Made by a program: the position numbers and the translations under genes. From Actinomadura madurae (lineage in GTDB: Bacteria; Actinomycetota; Actinomycetes; Streptosporangiales; Streptosporangiaceae): a DNA stretch of 64,000 nt. The stretch covers positions 173,524 to 237,523 of the forward strand of contig NZ_FOVH01000011.1 in the NCBI RefSeq assembly GCF_900115095.1. Reading direction: 5' to 3'. This document shows, piece after piece, positions 52,782-62,400 of the stretch (positions within the stretch are counted from its first letter, which is position 1; the number at the start of each line of letters is the position of its first letter). The notes beneath the pieces are model-generated. The model did no database searches, had not been told where the DNA came from, and saw nothing but the letters and a program-made list of their open reading frames with translations.

Positions 52782-53414
52782 ATGCCGGAGCGGGGCAGGG
52801 AATCCCGGGAGCCGGAAGAGGTCACCGGGGCGGACGCCTTGGACGAGGCGGACGCCACCCGCGATCTCCTGGCTTCGGCCGTACTCCGCCGACGTCACCG
52901 CGACGAACTCGAACGCCTCATGGGAACGCCGGAGTTCAGGACGAGATTCGCCTCTTCCCGAACTCTGACCCAGGCTGCCGCGGGCCCGGCGGGTACGGTG
53001 ACGTTCTTCCGGGAGACCGGCGAGTTGGTGGAGTTCCTCGACTGGTCGGTGCGTCCGCGACTGGAAGAGTTCGCCTGCGCCCAGGGGGTCGCGGACGTGC
53101 GAGCGGCGGAGATCGCCCAGGCGGCCCTCGCCTGGATCGTCCGGGAGCACCCGGACCCGGCCGATCCCGCCGCCATCGAGGGCGACCTCGATCTGGCCCA
53201 TGACCTGATCGGAGCCCTGGCCGGCCAGGGCGCGAAGTCCCGCTCCGCTCCGGGCGGTCAGCCACCGGGACGGTTCCGCCGCCGCGAAGAGTCCGCGCCG
53301 GGCTTCGTCTCCGGAGCCTCCCACCTGCCGAGCGGGTGGGCGGTCCACGGCAGCCGACCGGAGAACCCGCGCGGCGACATCCAGGATGGCCGGCGGGCCG
53401 GCGGCCTGCCCTGA
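52782..53414 (+). CDS. Hypothetical soluble helical protein
   Basis: 210 residues from the ATG at 52782, with GAGAGGGTGGGG upstream; an earlier in-frame ATG at 52662 is possible. Residues 1-30 are charged, 30-150 mainly helical (RDLLASAVLRRRHRDELERL, FFRETGELVEFLDWSVRPRL, AEIAQAALAWIVREHPDP). The last 60 residues are Gly/Pro/Arg-rich and probably disordered. There is no signal peptide or membrane segment. I do not recognise the family. It converges on the sigma-factor gene with 7 bp between stops. Confidence 0.6.
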   Translation: MPERGRESREPEEVTGADALDEADATRDLLASAVLRRRHRDELERLMGTPEFRTRFASSRTLTQAAAGPAGTVTFFRETGELVEFLDWSVRPRLEEFACAQGVADVRAAEIAQAALAWIVREHPDPADPAAIEGDLDLAHDLIGALAGQGAKSRSAPGGQPPGRFRRREESAPGFVSGASHLPSGWAVHGSRPENPRGDIQDGRRAGGLP

Positions 53415-53421
53415 CGGGAGA

Positions 53422-53985
53422 TCACTGGTCCTTTCCCGGCCAGTCACCCAGATCGCGGTAGTGCTTAAGGGCGTCGAGCAGCTTCTTCTTCGCCCGCGCG
53501 AAGAGGTTGTCGACCGTCTTCGGAGAGATGCCCATCTTCTTGGCGACCGCCGTCCGGTCGAGACCGTCCAGTTGCCGAAGGCAGAAAGCCTCGTATTGCC
53601 GTTGGCCTCGCCCGTTTCTCGAGACCAGTATCTCCTCAAGTACCTGGCGTACTTCCTCATCGGACATCTCGCATTGGGCGTCCATACTCTCCCTGACTTC
53701 CAGTCTCGCTTGCAGCCTCCGTTGCCTTTCGTGCTGCCGGAATGCCTCTCGCACCACGTTCTTAAGCGTCCCGGACGCCCATTGAGGAAACACCGTCGTG
53801 CAGTCGAAGGGGCGAGTGCAGCGTGGCTCATGGTCGCAGCCGGTCAACTCCCCCACCTCTTTGAGTCCACGGTAGAACGTCTCTTGGACGGCGTCCTCCG
53901 CCTCCTGTGAGCCGAGCCGGCGCATCATCGCCCGCGCGTGGCGGAAGAGGTCCCTGCGGAGCTTGTCGTGGTCCGAAGGTTCCAT
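53422..53985 (-). CDS. Sigma-70-family (ECF-like) RNA polymerase sigma factor with a Cys-rich insertion
   Basis: 187 residues from the ATG at 53985 with GAGGAGGAAA upstream. Region 2: LFRHARAMMRRLGSQEAEDA then VQETFYRGLKEVGE (about 13-47), and PQWASGTLKNVVREAFRQHE near 67-86 as the region 2.4 equivalent. Region 4: LDGLDRTAVAKKMGISPKTV then DNLFARAKKKLLDALKHY (about 138-175). Between 2.2 and 2.4 lies an insertion with GCDHEPRCTRPFDC (about 49-62), a possible metal-binding cluster. No anti-sigma gene is adjacent. Expected to direct RNA polymerase to a small regulon, perhaps redox or zinc responsive (inference). Confidence 0.8.
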   Translation of the reverse strand: MEPSDHDKLRRDLFRHARAMMRRLGSQEAEDAVQETFYRGLKEVGELTGCDHEPRCTRPFDCTTVFPQWASGTLKNVVREAFRQHERQRRLQARLEVRESMDAQCEMSDEEVRQVLEEILVSRNGRGQRQYEAFCLRQLDGLDRTAVAKKMGISPKTVDNLFARAKKKLLDALKHYRDLGDWPGKDQ

Positions 53986-54331
53986 TCGAGTTTCCTCCTC
54001 GCACCACCTGCGGCGGCTCCATGTGCCCTCGAGAGGGGACGGGCTGGTCACATGGCTCGGGGTGTCGAGTGTCGGGATCGAGGTCGGGGATGGGCCTGAT
54101 GGTGCTACGAACTCGTGCCCTCCATGCCCGCCCGACGATCGGCGAGCCGGAGGGGGTCAGCGGTGTCCCGCAGGCAATGGGCGACCCGCGTTGTGACGCT
54201 TGGCATCGGTGTCTTCCTTCCACGGGGCGGGTGCGCCGCGAGTGCTGCCGGGATCCTGGTCTGCTGCCACCTCGCCCGGTCAGTGACCGGATATGCGGGA
54301 TCTGCGTGAAGGCCCGTTGGTACCGGGCGGT
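53986..54331. other. Stretch without a recognised gene
   Basis: About 350 bp upstream of the sigma-factor gene. The GAGGAGGAAA ribosome site of that gene is at its left edge, and its promoter is presumably within. Short frames such as the minus-strand 76-codon frame at 54105-54335 show no known pattern. Confidence 0.4.
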
Positions 54332-54511
54332 TCACCTCGTGAGTCGAACGTTCCCGAGCGGCCTCACGCCGGTCCGGCGTGGCGGGCCCATGCCCGGCCC
54401 GCGCGCCCGGAAGGTGGTCCAGCCGCCCTGCGTGAGTCCCCAGCGCCGGCGAAGCCGCGCAAGCGCGCGTCGCAGGAGTGGACTCTGGACAGCAGGACTG
54501 AAGTCAGTCAT
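54332..54511 (-). pseudogene. Truncated XRE (Scr1-type) regulator fragment
   Basis: The minus-strand frame from the ATG at 54511 reads MTDFSPAVQSPLLRRALARL then RRRWGLTQ. It closely parallels the N-terminus of the intact neighbour at 54794 (MNNEVSPVVQSLLLRNELVR then HRKKKGLTQ). After GLTQ the similarity stops and the frame ends after 59 codons in an Arg/Gly/Pro-rich tail. The rest of the HTH and the DUF5753 domain are absent downstream. It looks like a broken copy in head-to-head orientation with the intact gene. Confidence 0.65.
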
Positions 54512-54793
54512 GTGTTTCGCTCGCTCAATCGTTGGTGCGGCCATGGATGCCCGGGGGTCCGGTGAAACCCCACCCCCGGTCCCGCAGGCTCCGCGTCGGA
54601 TGTCAGTATGCCATGTGACACCATGTCGGGTAACACCAAGCCGTATACCATAGATCACACTAAGTAGGAGTTTCCGCACACTGTGCAGGCACGCGTGAGC
54701 GGTACGAGTCGACCGCCCGGCGCCGACGCACGCCACACACGTGACCGCCGCCGAAACCGCTGCTCCGAGCTACCGATAACGCGAGGTCTCACT
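54512..54793. promoter_or_regulatory. Divergent region between the XRE fragment and the intact XRE gene
   Basis: 282 bp including an AT-richer core (about 54610-54670). Direct repeats GTGACACCA (54615-54623) and GTAACACCA (54630-54638) are 15 bp apart, a candidate autoregulatory site. TATACCATAGATCAC near 54645 could include a -10 element. No coding pattern is visible. Confidence 0.4.
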
Positions 54794-55660
54794 ATGAACA
54801 ATGAAGTAAGCCCCGTCGTCCAGAGCCTTCTTCTCCGTAACGAACTCGTGCGCCACCGCAAGAAAAAGGGACTCACCCAGGAGCAGGTCGCCCGCGAACT
54901 CGAATGGTCGTCGGCGAAGCTCATAAGAATTGAGGGAGGGCGGAGTCCGCTGAGTAAGACGGATTTGCAGGTTCTGCTCGCGCAGTATGGCGTGGTGGAA
55001 GACTCGGAGGTGGAGCGGCTGCAGAATCTCGCCCGGGATGCGCGGCGGTCCGCCTGGTGGCAGGCGTATCGGCATGAGATATCCGACAACTACCTCGCAT
55101 ATATCGGCTACGAAGCCGGAGCCTCATTCATTCGACAGGTCCAGGACTCAGCGATACCAGGACTGCTGCAAACCGAAGATTATGCGCGAATGTATTCCAG
55201 CGAGGTCTTCGAGGGCGTTAATTCAGAAATGGTGGTCAAATTCCGGCTGCGGCGCCAGGATGAGCTCAACCACCGCACCCGGCCGCCGCGGCAGTCGTTC
55301 CTTCTCGACGAGGCGGTCATCCGGCGCCACGTCGGGATCAAGGTCGACCGGGAGATCATGCCGACGCAGTTGCGAAGGCTGGTGGAGGAGGGGCGTGACG
55401 GGCATGTCGAGATCGCGGTGATCCCCTTCGGGGCAGGGGCGCACCCGGGCATGAAGGGGCCTTTCACACTCCTGGAGTTCGATGGAGACCTCGGGGACAT
55501 CCTCTACCTGGAAGGCTCCGGAACGAGCGAGACGATCACCGGTGAGGACCCGCGCATAGCCGCCTATCGGGCCGCCTTCGAGCAACTGCGGGCCGAGGCC
55601 CTTCCTTCGGAGGAGTCACTCACGCTCATCGAGCAGATCGCGGACGAGATGTCAGGTTGA
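54794..55660 (+). CDS. XRE-family regulator with DUF5753 domain (Scr1 type)
   Basis: 288 residues from the ATG at 54794. HTH_31/XRE at 8-65: LLLRNELVRHRKKKGLTQEQ then VARELEWSSAKLIRIEGGRS. DUF5753 domain at about 95-275, with its typical YIGYEAGASFIRQVQDSAIPG, LLQTEDYARMYSSE, RQDELNHRTRPPRQSFLLDE and IAVIPFGAGAHPGMKGPFTL. These proteins are abundant in actinomycetes and usually act with a DUF397 partner, encoded here 102 bp downstream. Autoregulation via the upstream spacer is likely. The role of such pairs is mostly unknown; some affect sporulation or antibiotic production. Confidence 0.92.
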   Translation: MNNEVSPVVQSLLLRNELVRHRKKKGLTQEQVARELEWSSAKLIRIEGGRSPLSKTDLQVLLAQYGVVEDSEVERLQNLARDARRSAWWQAYRHEISDNYLAYIGYEAGASFIRQVQDSAIPGLLQTEDYARMYSSEVFEGVNSEMVVKFRLRRQDELNHRTRPPRQSFLLDEAVIRRHVGIKVDREIMPTQLRRLVEEGRDGHVEIAVIPFGAGAHPGMKGPFTLLEFDGDLGDILYLEGSGTSETITGEDPRIAAYRAAFEQLRAEALPSEESLTLIEQIADEMSG

Positions 55661-55762
55661 GCGCGGACGGGGAGATACTGCGTCATGCGGCATAGGCTCA
55701 GGACGGCAGATCAGCCTACACTCTGACTGAGGAAGTCATCCCAAGGAATTGAGGGCTGTCGG

Positions 55763-55978
55763 ATGGTCGCGCTACCGAAACCGTCCTCCACGCTCGTATG
55801 GATTAAGAGCAGCGCCAGCAGACAGGAAGAGTGTGTCGAGGTTGCTTTTTCGGGCCGGTCTGTTCTGATCCGTGACTCCCGCCACCCCTCAGGGGGTGCC
55901 GTGGTACTCGAAGTTGGGCAATGGGTGGCGATGCTCGAGTCCGCGAGAACCGGCGGCCTCGATATGTCCGGCTACTAA
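55763..55978 (+). CDS. DUF397 protein, partner of the XRE regulator
   Basis: 71 residues. Core WIKSSASRQEECVEVAFSGR near 13-32, VLIRDSRHPSGGAVVLEVGQ near 34-53 and WVAMLESARTGGL match DUF397. The initial ATG has GGAATTGAGGG upstream. It follows the XRE/DUF5753 gene, the standard order. DUF397 proteins are thought to bind or neutralise the XRE partner (family knowledge, not visible here). Confidence 0.88.
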   Translation: MVALPKPSSTLVWIKSSASRQEECVEVAFSGRSVLIRDSRHPSGGAVVLEVGQWVAMLESARTGGLDMSGY

Positions 55979-56037
55979 CGCCCCGTACTTGCGAAACACT
56001 CGCGGAGGCCATGCACCCGATCAGACCGCGTTGCGGA

Positions 56038-56457
56038 TCACTGAGCGTCGATGTGCGGAGGGAGTCCATGGCTCGTGATTGGATGAGCGTGGAGCACGCA
56101 GCACGAGCCGTGCGATCCGGGGTCGTCCGGGGTCTCCGTCGGTTCGTAGACGTCTACGTCGACGACGTCGACCAGCCTGCGCAAGGAGGCGGCGGCGACC
56201 TGCGCCTGGCGTTCTGTGGCTACGAATGTCGCGGCGAACGTGCGGCGGTCTGACGTCGGCCGGGTCAGTGCTGCTTCGGTCACGGGGACGCCTCGGCGGT
56301 GCAGGGTTGCGACGACCCTCAGGAAGGCGGAGGTGTCGTTGCCCGTCAGGGCGACCGCCACCGAGTACGGCCGGGCGGCACTCGACACGGACTCCCGCAT
56401 CGGATCGTCATGTTGGTGGGAGCCGCTTTGGGGGCGGCCGGGTGCATCGATCGTCAT
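56038..56457 (-). CDS. Small ACT-like domain protein
   Basis: 139 residues from the ATG at 56457. The central part YSVAVALTGNDTSAFLRVVA then TLHRRGVPVTEAALTRP and RTFAATFVATERQAQVAAAS then LRRLVDVVDVDVYEP has the beta-alpha-beta-beta-alpha-beta pattern of ACT domains like those of acetolactate synthase small subunits. N- and C-terminal tails are short and unstructured-looking. A free-standing ACT protein is likely a small-molecule sensor. No partner is adjacent. The C-terminal His/Cys-containing tail (GSCCVLHAHPITSH) is odd. Confidence 0.6.
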   Translation of the reverse strand: MTIDAPGRPQSGSHQHDDPMRESVSSAARPYSVAVALTGNDTSAFLRVVATLHRRGVPVTEAALTRPTSDRRTFAATFVATERQAQVAAASLRRLVDVVDVDVYEPTETPDDPGSHGSCCVLHAHPITSHGLPPHIDAQ

Positions 56458-56609
56458 GGAGACACCTCTAGGTCGCCACCATCGGCTCCGCCCCATGGCG
56501 CACCCGGCGGCGGCTGCCGGCGGGTGCCGTTCCACGGAGGCGGGCGGATGGATGATTCCTTGTCACAGGACGCCTCGGCCCTGATGGGGCTCGCCGTGAG
56601 CCCCCGTGC

Positions 56610-57620
56610 TCATCGGATCGCGACGGCGTTCGCGGGAGAGCCCGACCCTCCGGTCAGGTTGAGCGGGCTGGACACGACCAGGCAGTCCCACTTCCCGTCA
56701 CGGGCGCAACGCTCCGCGAGACCGTCCAGGTCCCAGAGCTCGCCGAGCACGAATCCCAGCAGGCCGATGAGGACGCCGTGCATGACGCCCGAGTACACGG
56801 TGCGCGGCACGTCGCCGCGGCGTTCGGCCTCCGTGAGGAAAGGGGAGTCCGCCGGTGCGGGGAACTCCTCCACCCCGAAGTTGTCGGCAGCGAGCAACGA
56901 GAACCGGTGGTCCCAGAGCCAGGCGACGGTGTCGTGGCTCGCGAGCAGGCCCGACGCCCGCAGCGGGTTCTTGGCTGCGTGGCGCTGCTCGGGTGTCAGC
57001 TCGTAAAGGTGGTGGTGCACCCAGCCCGTCCGGACGAGAAGCAGGTCGCCGGGACGGAACTCGACGCCCTGCTCCGCCGCCGCGTCCGCGACATCGGTGA
57101 TCGGGATCGCCTCGGCCGCGGCGTGGTCGATGGGTCGCCCCTGCGCCCGGCGGAAGCGGTCCACGTCGACCAGTACCCCGCGACCGACGATGCCGTGCTC
57201 GACGAAGCGGTTGATCCCGAGGAAAGGGTCGCGCGGCTGGAAGCGGTCGGGGTCGGCCCCGTTGTAGAAGCCGAACTCGGGGTGGCCGATATGGCGGAAC
57301 CCGTCCAGCTGGGTGCTCGCCTGCGGATAGAAGCTGTCGAGGTACTCGTCCCGATGGGACGGGTTGTTCGCATAGATGTTGTGCTGAAGGCTCTTGCGGA
57401 AGGGGCTCACCGGCGGGTCGAACGTCTCCAAAGGCAGGTTCAGGTTGACGACCTCGCCGGTGCGGACGACGCCGACCGCCTCGCGCACCCGCTCGGGGGT
57501 GAGGTGGTTCAGGGTGCCGAGCTCGTCGTCGGGGCCGAAGAGACCCCAGGCCGATCCTGCTGGGGCATCAGTGCGAGCGAGCAGCTCTGCGTAGGTCGGA
57601 AAGTGCTTCTCGGCGGACAT
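56610..57620 (-). CDS. Cyclase-family hydrolase (kynurenine formamidase-like fold)
   Basis: 336 residues. The metal-binding signature of the family is present in variant form: QASTQLDGFRHIGHPEFGFY near 99-118 (D and H ligands) with a second segment GVEFRPGDLLLVRTGWVHHH near 190-209 and a conserved LLAADNFGVEE near 252. These enzymes hydrolyse amide or lactone bonds with a divalent metal; the long form with N-terminal WGLFGPDDELGTLNHLTPE is common in actinobacteria and proteobacteria and is often linked to aromatic or terpenoid catabolism. Probably cotranscribed with the MHS transporter 75 bp upstream. Confidence 0.88.
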   Translation of the reverse strand: MSAEKHFPTYAELLARTDAPAGSAWGLFGPDDELGTLNHLTPERVREAVGVVRTGEVVNLNLPLETFDPPVSPFRKSLQHNIYANNPSHRDEYLDSFYPQASTQLDGFRHIGHPEFGFYNGADPDRFQPRDPFLGINRFVEHGIVGRGVLVDVDRFRRAQGRPIDHAAAEAIPITDVADAAAEQGVEFRPGDLLLVRTGWVHHHLYELTPEQRHAAKNPLRASGLLASHDTVAWLWDHRFSLLAADNFGVEEFPAPADSPFLTEAERRGDVPRTVYSGVMHGVLIGLLGFVLGELWDLDGLAERCARDGKWDCLVVSSPLNLTGGSGSPANAVAIR

Positions 57621-57695
57621 ATCGCCTCCAAAGTGCCGGCCGGGTCGTGGCCGTCGATCGCGAAGGGAGTGGTGCGGGCGCGAGCCCGGCGGGTC

Positions 57696-59066
57696 CTAGC
57701 GCAGGCGGTGCGCGGGCAGGGCGTTCTCGTCCTTGACGAGCCGGCGGTGACGTCGGTGGCTCCGGTGGCCGTATCCGTCGCCTGACCCCATCTCCGCGTC
57801 CTTCGTTTCGCCCAGCGCGACGGTGCAGCCCAGGCCGATCAGGCAGAGCACCGCCAGGAACGCTCCAAAGGCGAGGGAGCCGTAGGTGTCGATCGTCGCG
57901 GCCGCCACGACCCCGGGGACCGCCCCGCCGAGCACGCCGGCGATGTTGTAGGAGAATCCGGTCGCGCTGTAGCGGTAGCGGGTGTGGAACAGCTCGGGCA
58001 TGAAGGCGCCCACCGGCCCGTACGTGACCCCGGCGATGATCATCGTGACGCACGCTCCGACGGCGAAGGTCGCGGCGGACGCCGAGCCGAGGACGGGGAA
58101 CAGCGCCAGCGCCCAGAAGACCGCGACGGCGTTCCCGCCGATGATCACGGTCCGCCGTCCGATGCGGTCGGACAGGGCGCCGCCGAGCACGATGGCCGGC
58201 GCGATGACGACGCTGGCGAGGATGGTGATCGCGAGGACGGTGGTCTCGCTGAGCCCGAGCTCCGCCGTCCCGTAGCTGATCATGTAGCCGAGCACCATGT
58301 AGATGAAGGCGAACACCGTCAGAAGGACGCCCGAGCCGAACAGGACCTCGCGCGGCTGGTGCTTGATGGCCTCCAGGAGCGGTGCCGACGCGGCGCCGCG
58401 GCGCGCGATCTCTTCTTTGAACACCGGCGTCTCCTCGATCGAGCCCCGGATATAGAGGCCCACCAGGAGCAGGAGGACGCTGGCGAGGAACGGGATCCGC
58501 CAGCCGTAGGACAGGAACGCCGCGTCGCTCATGGTCATGCGCGTGACCAGGAGGGTCGCGAGGGCGAGAGCCGACCCGATGGCGCCGCCCAGTGAGGCGA
58601 ACATCGACCAGAATCCGCGCCGCGGCTTCGGCGCGTATTCCGCCGCCATCAGCGTCGCCCCCGTCCACTCGCCGCCGACCGCGATGCCCTGCAGGATCCG
58701 CATGGCGACGACGAGGAGCGGCGCGGCCACGCCGATCTGGTCCGCTGTCGGCATCGCGCCGACGAGGACGGTCGCGATGCCCATGAGCAGCAACGTGGAC
58801 ACGAGCGTCCGCTTGCGTCCGAGCCGGTCGCCGAAGTGACCGAAGAGGATGGAGCCGACAGGGCGGGCCACGAAGGCCACGCCGAGCGTCGCGAACGAGG
58901 CGACCGTGCCGGCTGCCGAGCCCAGCGCGGGGAAGAAGATCTTCGGGAAGACGAGCGCCGCGACGGACGCGAAGATCACGAAGTCGTACAACTCGATCAC
59001 GGTGCCGATGCTGCTCGCACTCGCGATCAGCCGCATCTTTCTGGGGCCGGTCTCGGACGCCGCCAT
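57696..59066 (-). CDS. MHS-family MFS transporter
   Basis: 456 residues, 12 helices. SSIGTVIELYDFVIFASVAA near 15-34 (MHS start motif, IELYDF), VAFVARPVGSILFGHFGDRL near 64-83 (motif A), MRILQGIAVGGEWTGATLMA near 118-137 (TM4) and GYMISYGTAELGLSETTVL near 270. Imports an organic acid or zwitterion with protons. The C-terminus is His/Arg-rich. First gene of a transporter-cyclase pair; the uptake substrate is probably what the cyclase-family hydrolase acts on. Confidence 0.9.
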   Translation of the reverse strand: MAASETGPRKMRLIASASSIGTVIELYDFVIFASVAALVFPKIFFPALGSAAGTVASFATLGVAFVARPVGSILFGHFGDRLGRKRTLVSTLLLMGIATVLVGAMPTADQIGVAAPLLVVAMRILQGIAVGGEWTGATLMAAEYAPKPRRGFWSMFASLGGAIGSALALATLLVTRMTMSDAAFLSYGWRIPFLASVLLLLVGLYIRGSIEETPVFKEEIARRGAASAPLLEAIKHQPREVLFGSGVLLTVFAFIYMVLGYMISYGTAELGLSETTVLAITILASVVIAPAIVLGGALSDRIGRRTVIIGGNAVAVFWALALFPVLGSASAATFAVGACVTMIIAGVTYGPVGAFMPELFHTRYRYSATGFSYNIAGVLGGAVPGVVAAATIDTYGSLAFGAFLAVLCLIGLGCTVALGETKDAEMGSGDGYGHRSHRRHRRLVKDENALPAHRLR

Positions 59067-59407
59067 GGAGCCGATCCTCTCTCTCGAGTCAGGAAAAGTG
59101 ATCGCTCGCTTTGTTTCACCGATTGTGAACTGTGACGTGGGTCATGTCAACACTCAGGTACCTCGGCGACCTGGACTTTGCCCTCGTCCCGGCGCCGGCG
59201 CCGGTCGGGTGGAGGGCCTTCGGGCACCTTGACTTTTCGCGCCGGCCGCGGCGCGACCCGCGGGGGCCGGCGGCCTCCGCCCCCGCCGCATGCGGGCCGG
59301 CCGAACCCCGCGCGGCACAGCGCCATACCCGGCCGAGGTCGCCGGAAAACCGGCGGCCGGCCCGTGGCACGACCTGCTCCGACAGCCCGTCGCTGAATGG
59401 GGCTTGG
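59067..59407. other. 341-bp spacer between the MHS transporter and the WD40 protein genes
   Basis: The left 100 bp are the promoter side of the transporter and contain TGAC-GTGG-GTCA (59133-59144), a small dyad, inside TGTGAACTGTGACGTGGG. The remaining 250 bp are very GC-rich, with the hairpin at 59340-59355 downstream of the WD40 gene. No gene was recognised. Confidence 0.5.
59340..59355. terminator. Short hairpin downstream of the WD40 gene
   Basis: CGCCGG-AAAA-CCGGCG, a 6-bp GC stem with an AAAA loop, 53 bp beyond the stop of the minus-strand WD40 gene. Weak evidence, no T tract. Confidence 0.35.
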
Positions 59408-62400
59408 CTAGCAGGGCGGCTGGTACCGCGCGCCCGGGATGTACAGCCGCCATTCCGTCTCGCTGATGTCCCGGCCCACCATCGCGCACACTCGTGCGGC
59501 GACGCGTGCGAGGTCGATGTCCCAGAGCCGGACCGTTCGGTCGAGACCGCCGGCGGCCACCCCGGTGCCGTCCGGCGCGAACACCGCCGGGAGGATCGCG
59601 TCGTCCGGACCGGTGAGGGTCGCGAGCGGGCGTGGGTTCCGCCGGTCGGCGACGTCCCACAGCCGGACGGTGCGGTCCGTCCCGGCGGCGAGGAGCCGGC
59701 GGCCGGAGCGGTCGAAGGCGACGGAGTAGACGTACCCGTTCGGCCCCGTGAACGCGGGCCCGTACGGGACGGCGCGTCCCGGCCGGGACGCGTCCCACAG
59801 CCGCACGGTCTTCCCCGTGCTGCCGACGGCGAGCGTGCGCGAATCCGGGCTGAACGCCACCGAGTAGACCGACCCCTCCGGAACGGGCAAGGTCTGCAGC
59901 AGGCGGGGCCGGTCGCCCGTGCTCCACAGGTGCACGGCACGGTCGGTGCTCGCCCCGGCGAGCAGCGTGCCGTCGGGGCTGTAGGCCAGCATGAACAGCC
60001 CGCCGGTCGCGTCCGTGAGGCGGCCGGTCTGGCGCGGGTGGCGCCGGTCGGTGACATCCCAGAGCCGGACGATCCGGTCGTCTCCGGCCGCGGCGAGCGT
60101 CCGGCCGTCCGGGCTGAACAGCACGGACTCGATCCAATCAGCGGCGCCGGTCAGCGGGCGGCCGAGCCGGACCGGCCGCGCCGGGTCGGCCAGGTCCCAG
60201 AGCCAGACGGAGCGGTCCCCGCCGCCCGCCGCGAGCGTCCGCCCGTCCGGGGCGAACGCCACCGAGATCACGAAGGCGGCGGACGAGACGACCGGCTCGG
60301 TGAGCGGCGTGCGCGTCACCGGGTCCCACAGCCGGATCCGGCCGTCCTCTCCGCCGCCGGCGAGGACGCGGCCGTCGGGCCGGTACGCCAGCGAGTAGAC
60401 GTGCCCTTCCGGCTGGCGGAGGACCGGGCCCGGCAGCCGCCACAGCCGGGCGGTCCCGTCGGTGGACGCCGACGCGAGCGTCCCGTCGGCGCGGAAGGCC
60501 ACCGACGTCACCGGCTCCGGATGGGGGAGCACCGCGGTGATCCGCCGCGTCGCCGTGTCCCACACCCGGACCTTGTCGTCGGCGCAGGCCACGGCGAGCG
60601 TGCGCCCGTCCGGGCCGAACGCGGTCCCGTACACGTAGCTGGTCGGGCCGGTGAGCGGTCCGCCGAGCGCCTTCGGGCGTCCGGGGTCGCGCAGGTCCCA
60701 CAGCCGGACGGCCCGGTCGCGGCCTCCGACGGCCAGCGTCCGCCCGTCGCCGTCGAAGGACAGCGTGGTGATGTCGCTTTCCGCGCCTTCCAGCAGAGGT
60801 CCCGGCCGGCCGGCGGCGTCCCACAGCCGGACGGCCTTGCCTGCGCCGCCCGCGGCGAGGGTCCGCCCGTCCGGGCTGAACGCCACCGCCTGGGCGGCGC
60901 CGCGTAGGCCCGGGTAGCGCCGCGGCTCTCCCGGTCGGCGCAGATCCCACGCCCAGACGTCCCGCTTGGAGCTGGCGGCGGCGAGCCGGTGCCCGTCCGG
61001 GCTGAAGGCGACCGCGTGCATGCCGTCGACCGGCCCGCGCAACGGCGGCAGTGACCGCGGGTTCGCCGGGTCTCCGGTGTCCCACAGCGCCACGGACGGC
61101 CCGGCCCCGCCCGCCGCGAGCAGGCGCCCGTCCGGGCTGAAGGCCACCGACGAAAGGCTCAGCTCGGTGGAGGTGAGCGTCGCCGCGGGCGCTCCGCGTT
61201 CGACGGGCGCCTTCGTCGCGGACGCGGTGTCCCACAGCCTGACCCGCTGGTCGGCGCCGATCCCGGCGAGGGTGCGCCCGTCAGGGCTGAAGGCCACCGC
61301 GTGCAGCTCCCGCGTTCCGCTGTCGAGCCGCGTCGCGAGAGGCGATGCGGAGGTGTTGAGCAGCGCGCTGCGCGCCTCCGCCGTCGGCGCCAGCCGGAAC
61401 GCGGCCAGCGCCAGCTGCGCGGCCAGCGCCGTGTCGGCGCCGCGCAGCCGGTCGGCCTGGCCCGCGGCGAGCCGGGACAGCGCCAGCGCCCGCGCCCCCT
61501 CGGCGGCGTTGCGCTGCTGGAACGCGTAGAGGGTCAGCGCCGCCGCCAGCACCGTCAGCGCGACCAGCGCGGTGATGACCTGGTAGAGCCGGCGGATCCT
61601 GCGCCGGTTCCAGCGCAGGCTCGCGGCCACGTAGTCCCGGACGACCGGCGCCCGGTTCGCCCGTTCCCGCGCGGCCGCCAGCCTGGCCCCGTGCAGCAGC
61701 GCCGCCGGCGCGCGTCCCTGCCGGTCCCAGAGCTCGGCGGCCTGGGACAGCTCCTGCTCGAACATGAGCCCGGCGCGGTCGGCGTCGATCCAGCCGCGCA
61801 GCCTCGGCCACGCGCGCGGGAGCGCCTCGTGGCTGATCTGGACGGTGTCCATCTGGGCGGTGATCAGCCGTTCCCGGATGAACCGCTGGAGCAGTTCCCC
61901 GACGTCGCCGAACTCCTCGTAGAGTTCCGCGGCCACCCGCCGCCGGGACGTCTCGGTGCCCTCGCTCAGGTGGACCATGCTGAGGAACAGCCGCCGGGTC
62001 ATCTCGCGGCCCGTTTCGTCCAGGCTGAGGTACACCTCCTCGGCCGTCGCCGCCACGGAACCGTGGACGCCGCCGCTCTCCCGGTAGTCCCGCAGCGTCA
62101 GCCGCCGCCGCCCGCCCCTCTCCCACATGGCCGCCAGCGTGTGCGACAGCAGCGGCAGGTCCCCCTCGCCGAGGTCGCGCAGCAGCAGGTCGACGAGCCC
62201 GTCGTCGACCTCCAGCCCGGCCTTGGCCGCCGGCCCGAGGACCGCCTCGCGGATCTCCTCCGCGAGCATCGGCCGCAGGATCACCTGCTGCCCGCGCAGC
62301 GCGTCGGCGAGCCGGGGGTCGGCGAGCGCCGCGGCGTAGAAGTCGGCGCGCAGGCCCAGCACCGCGACGCCGCCCGCCGCGCACAGCTCGTCCACGACGC

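Noticed and set aside
54105..54335. Minus-strand 76-codon frame
   Set aside because: It could have been the continuation of the truncated XRE gene, but its sequence shows no HTH or DUF5753 similarity.
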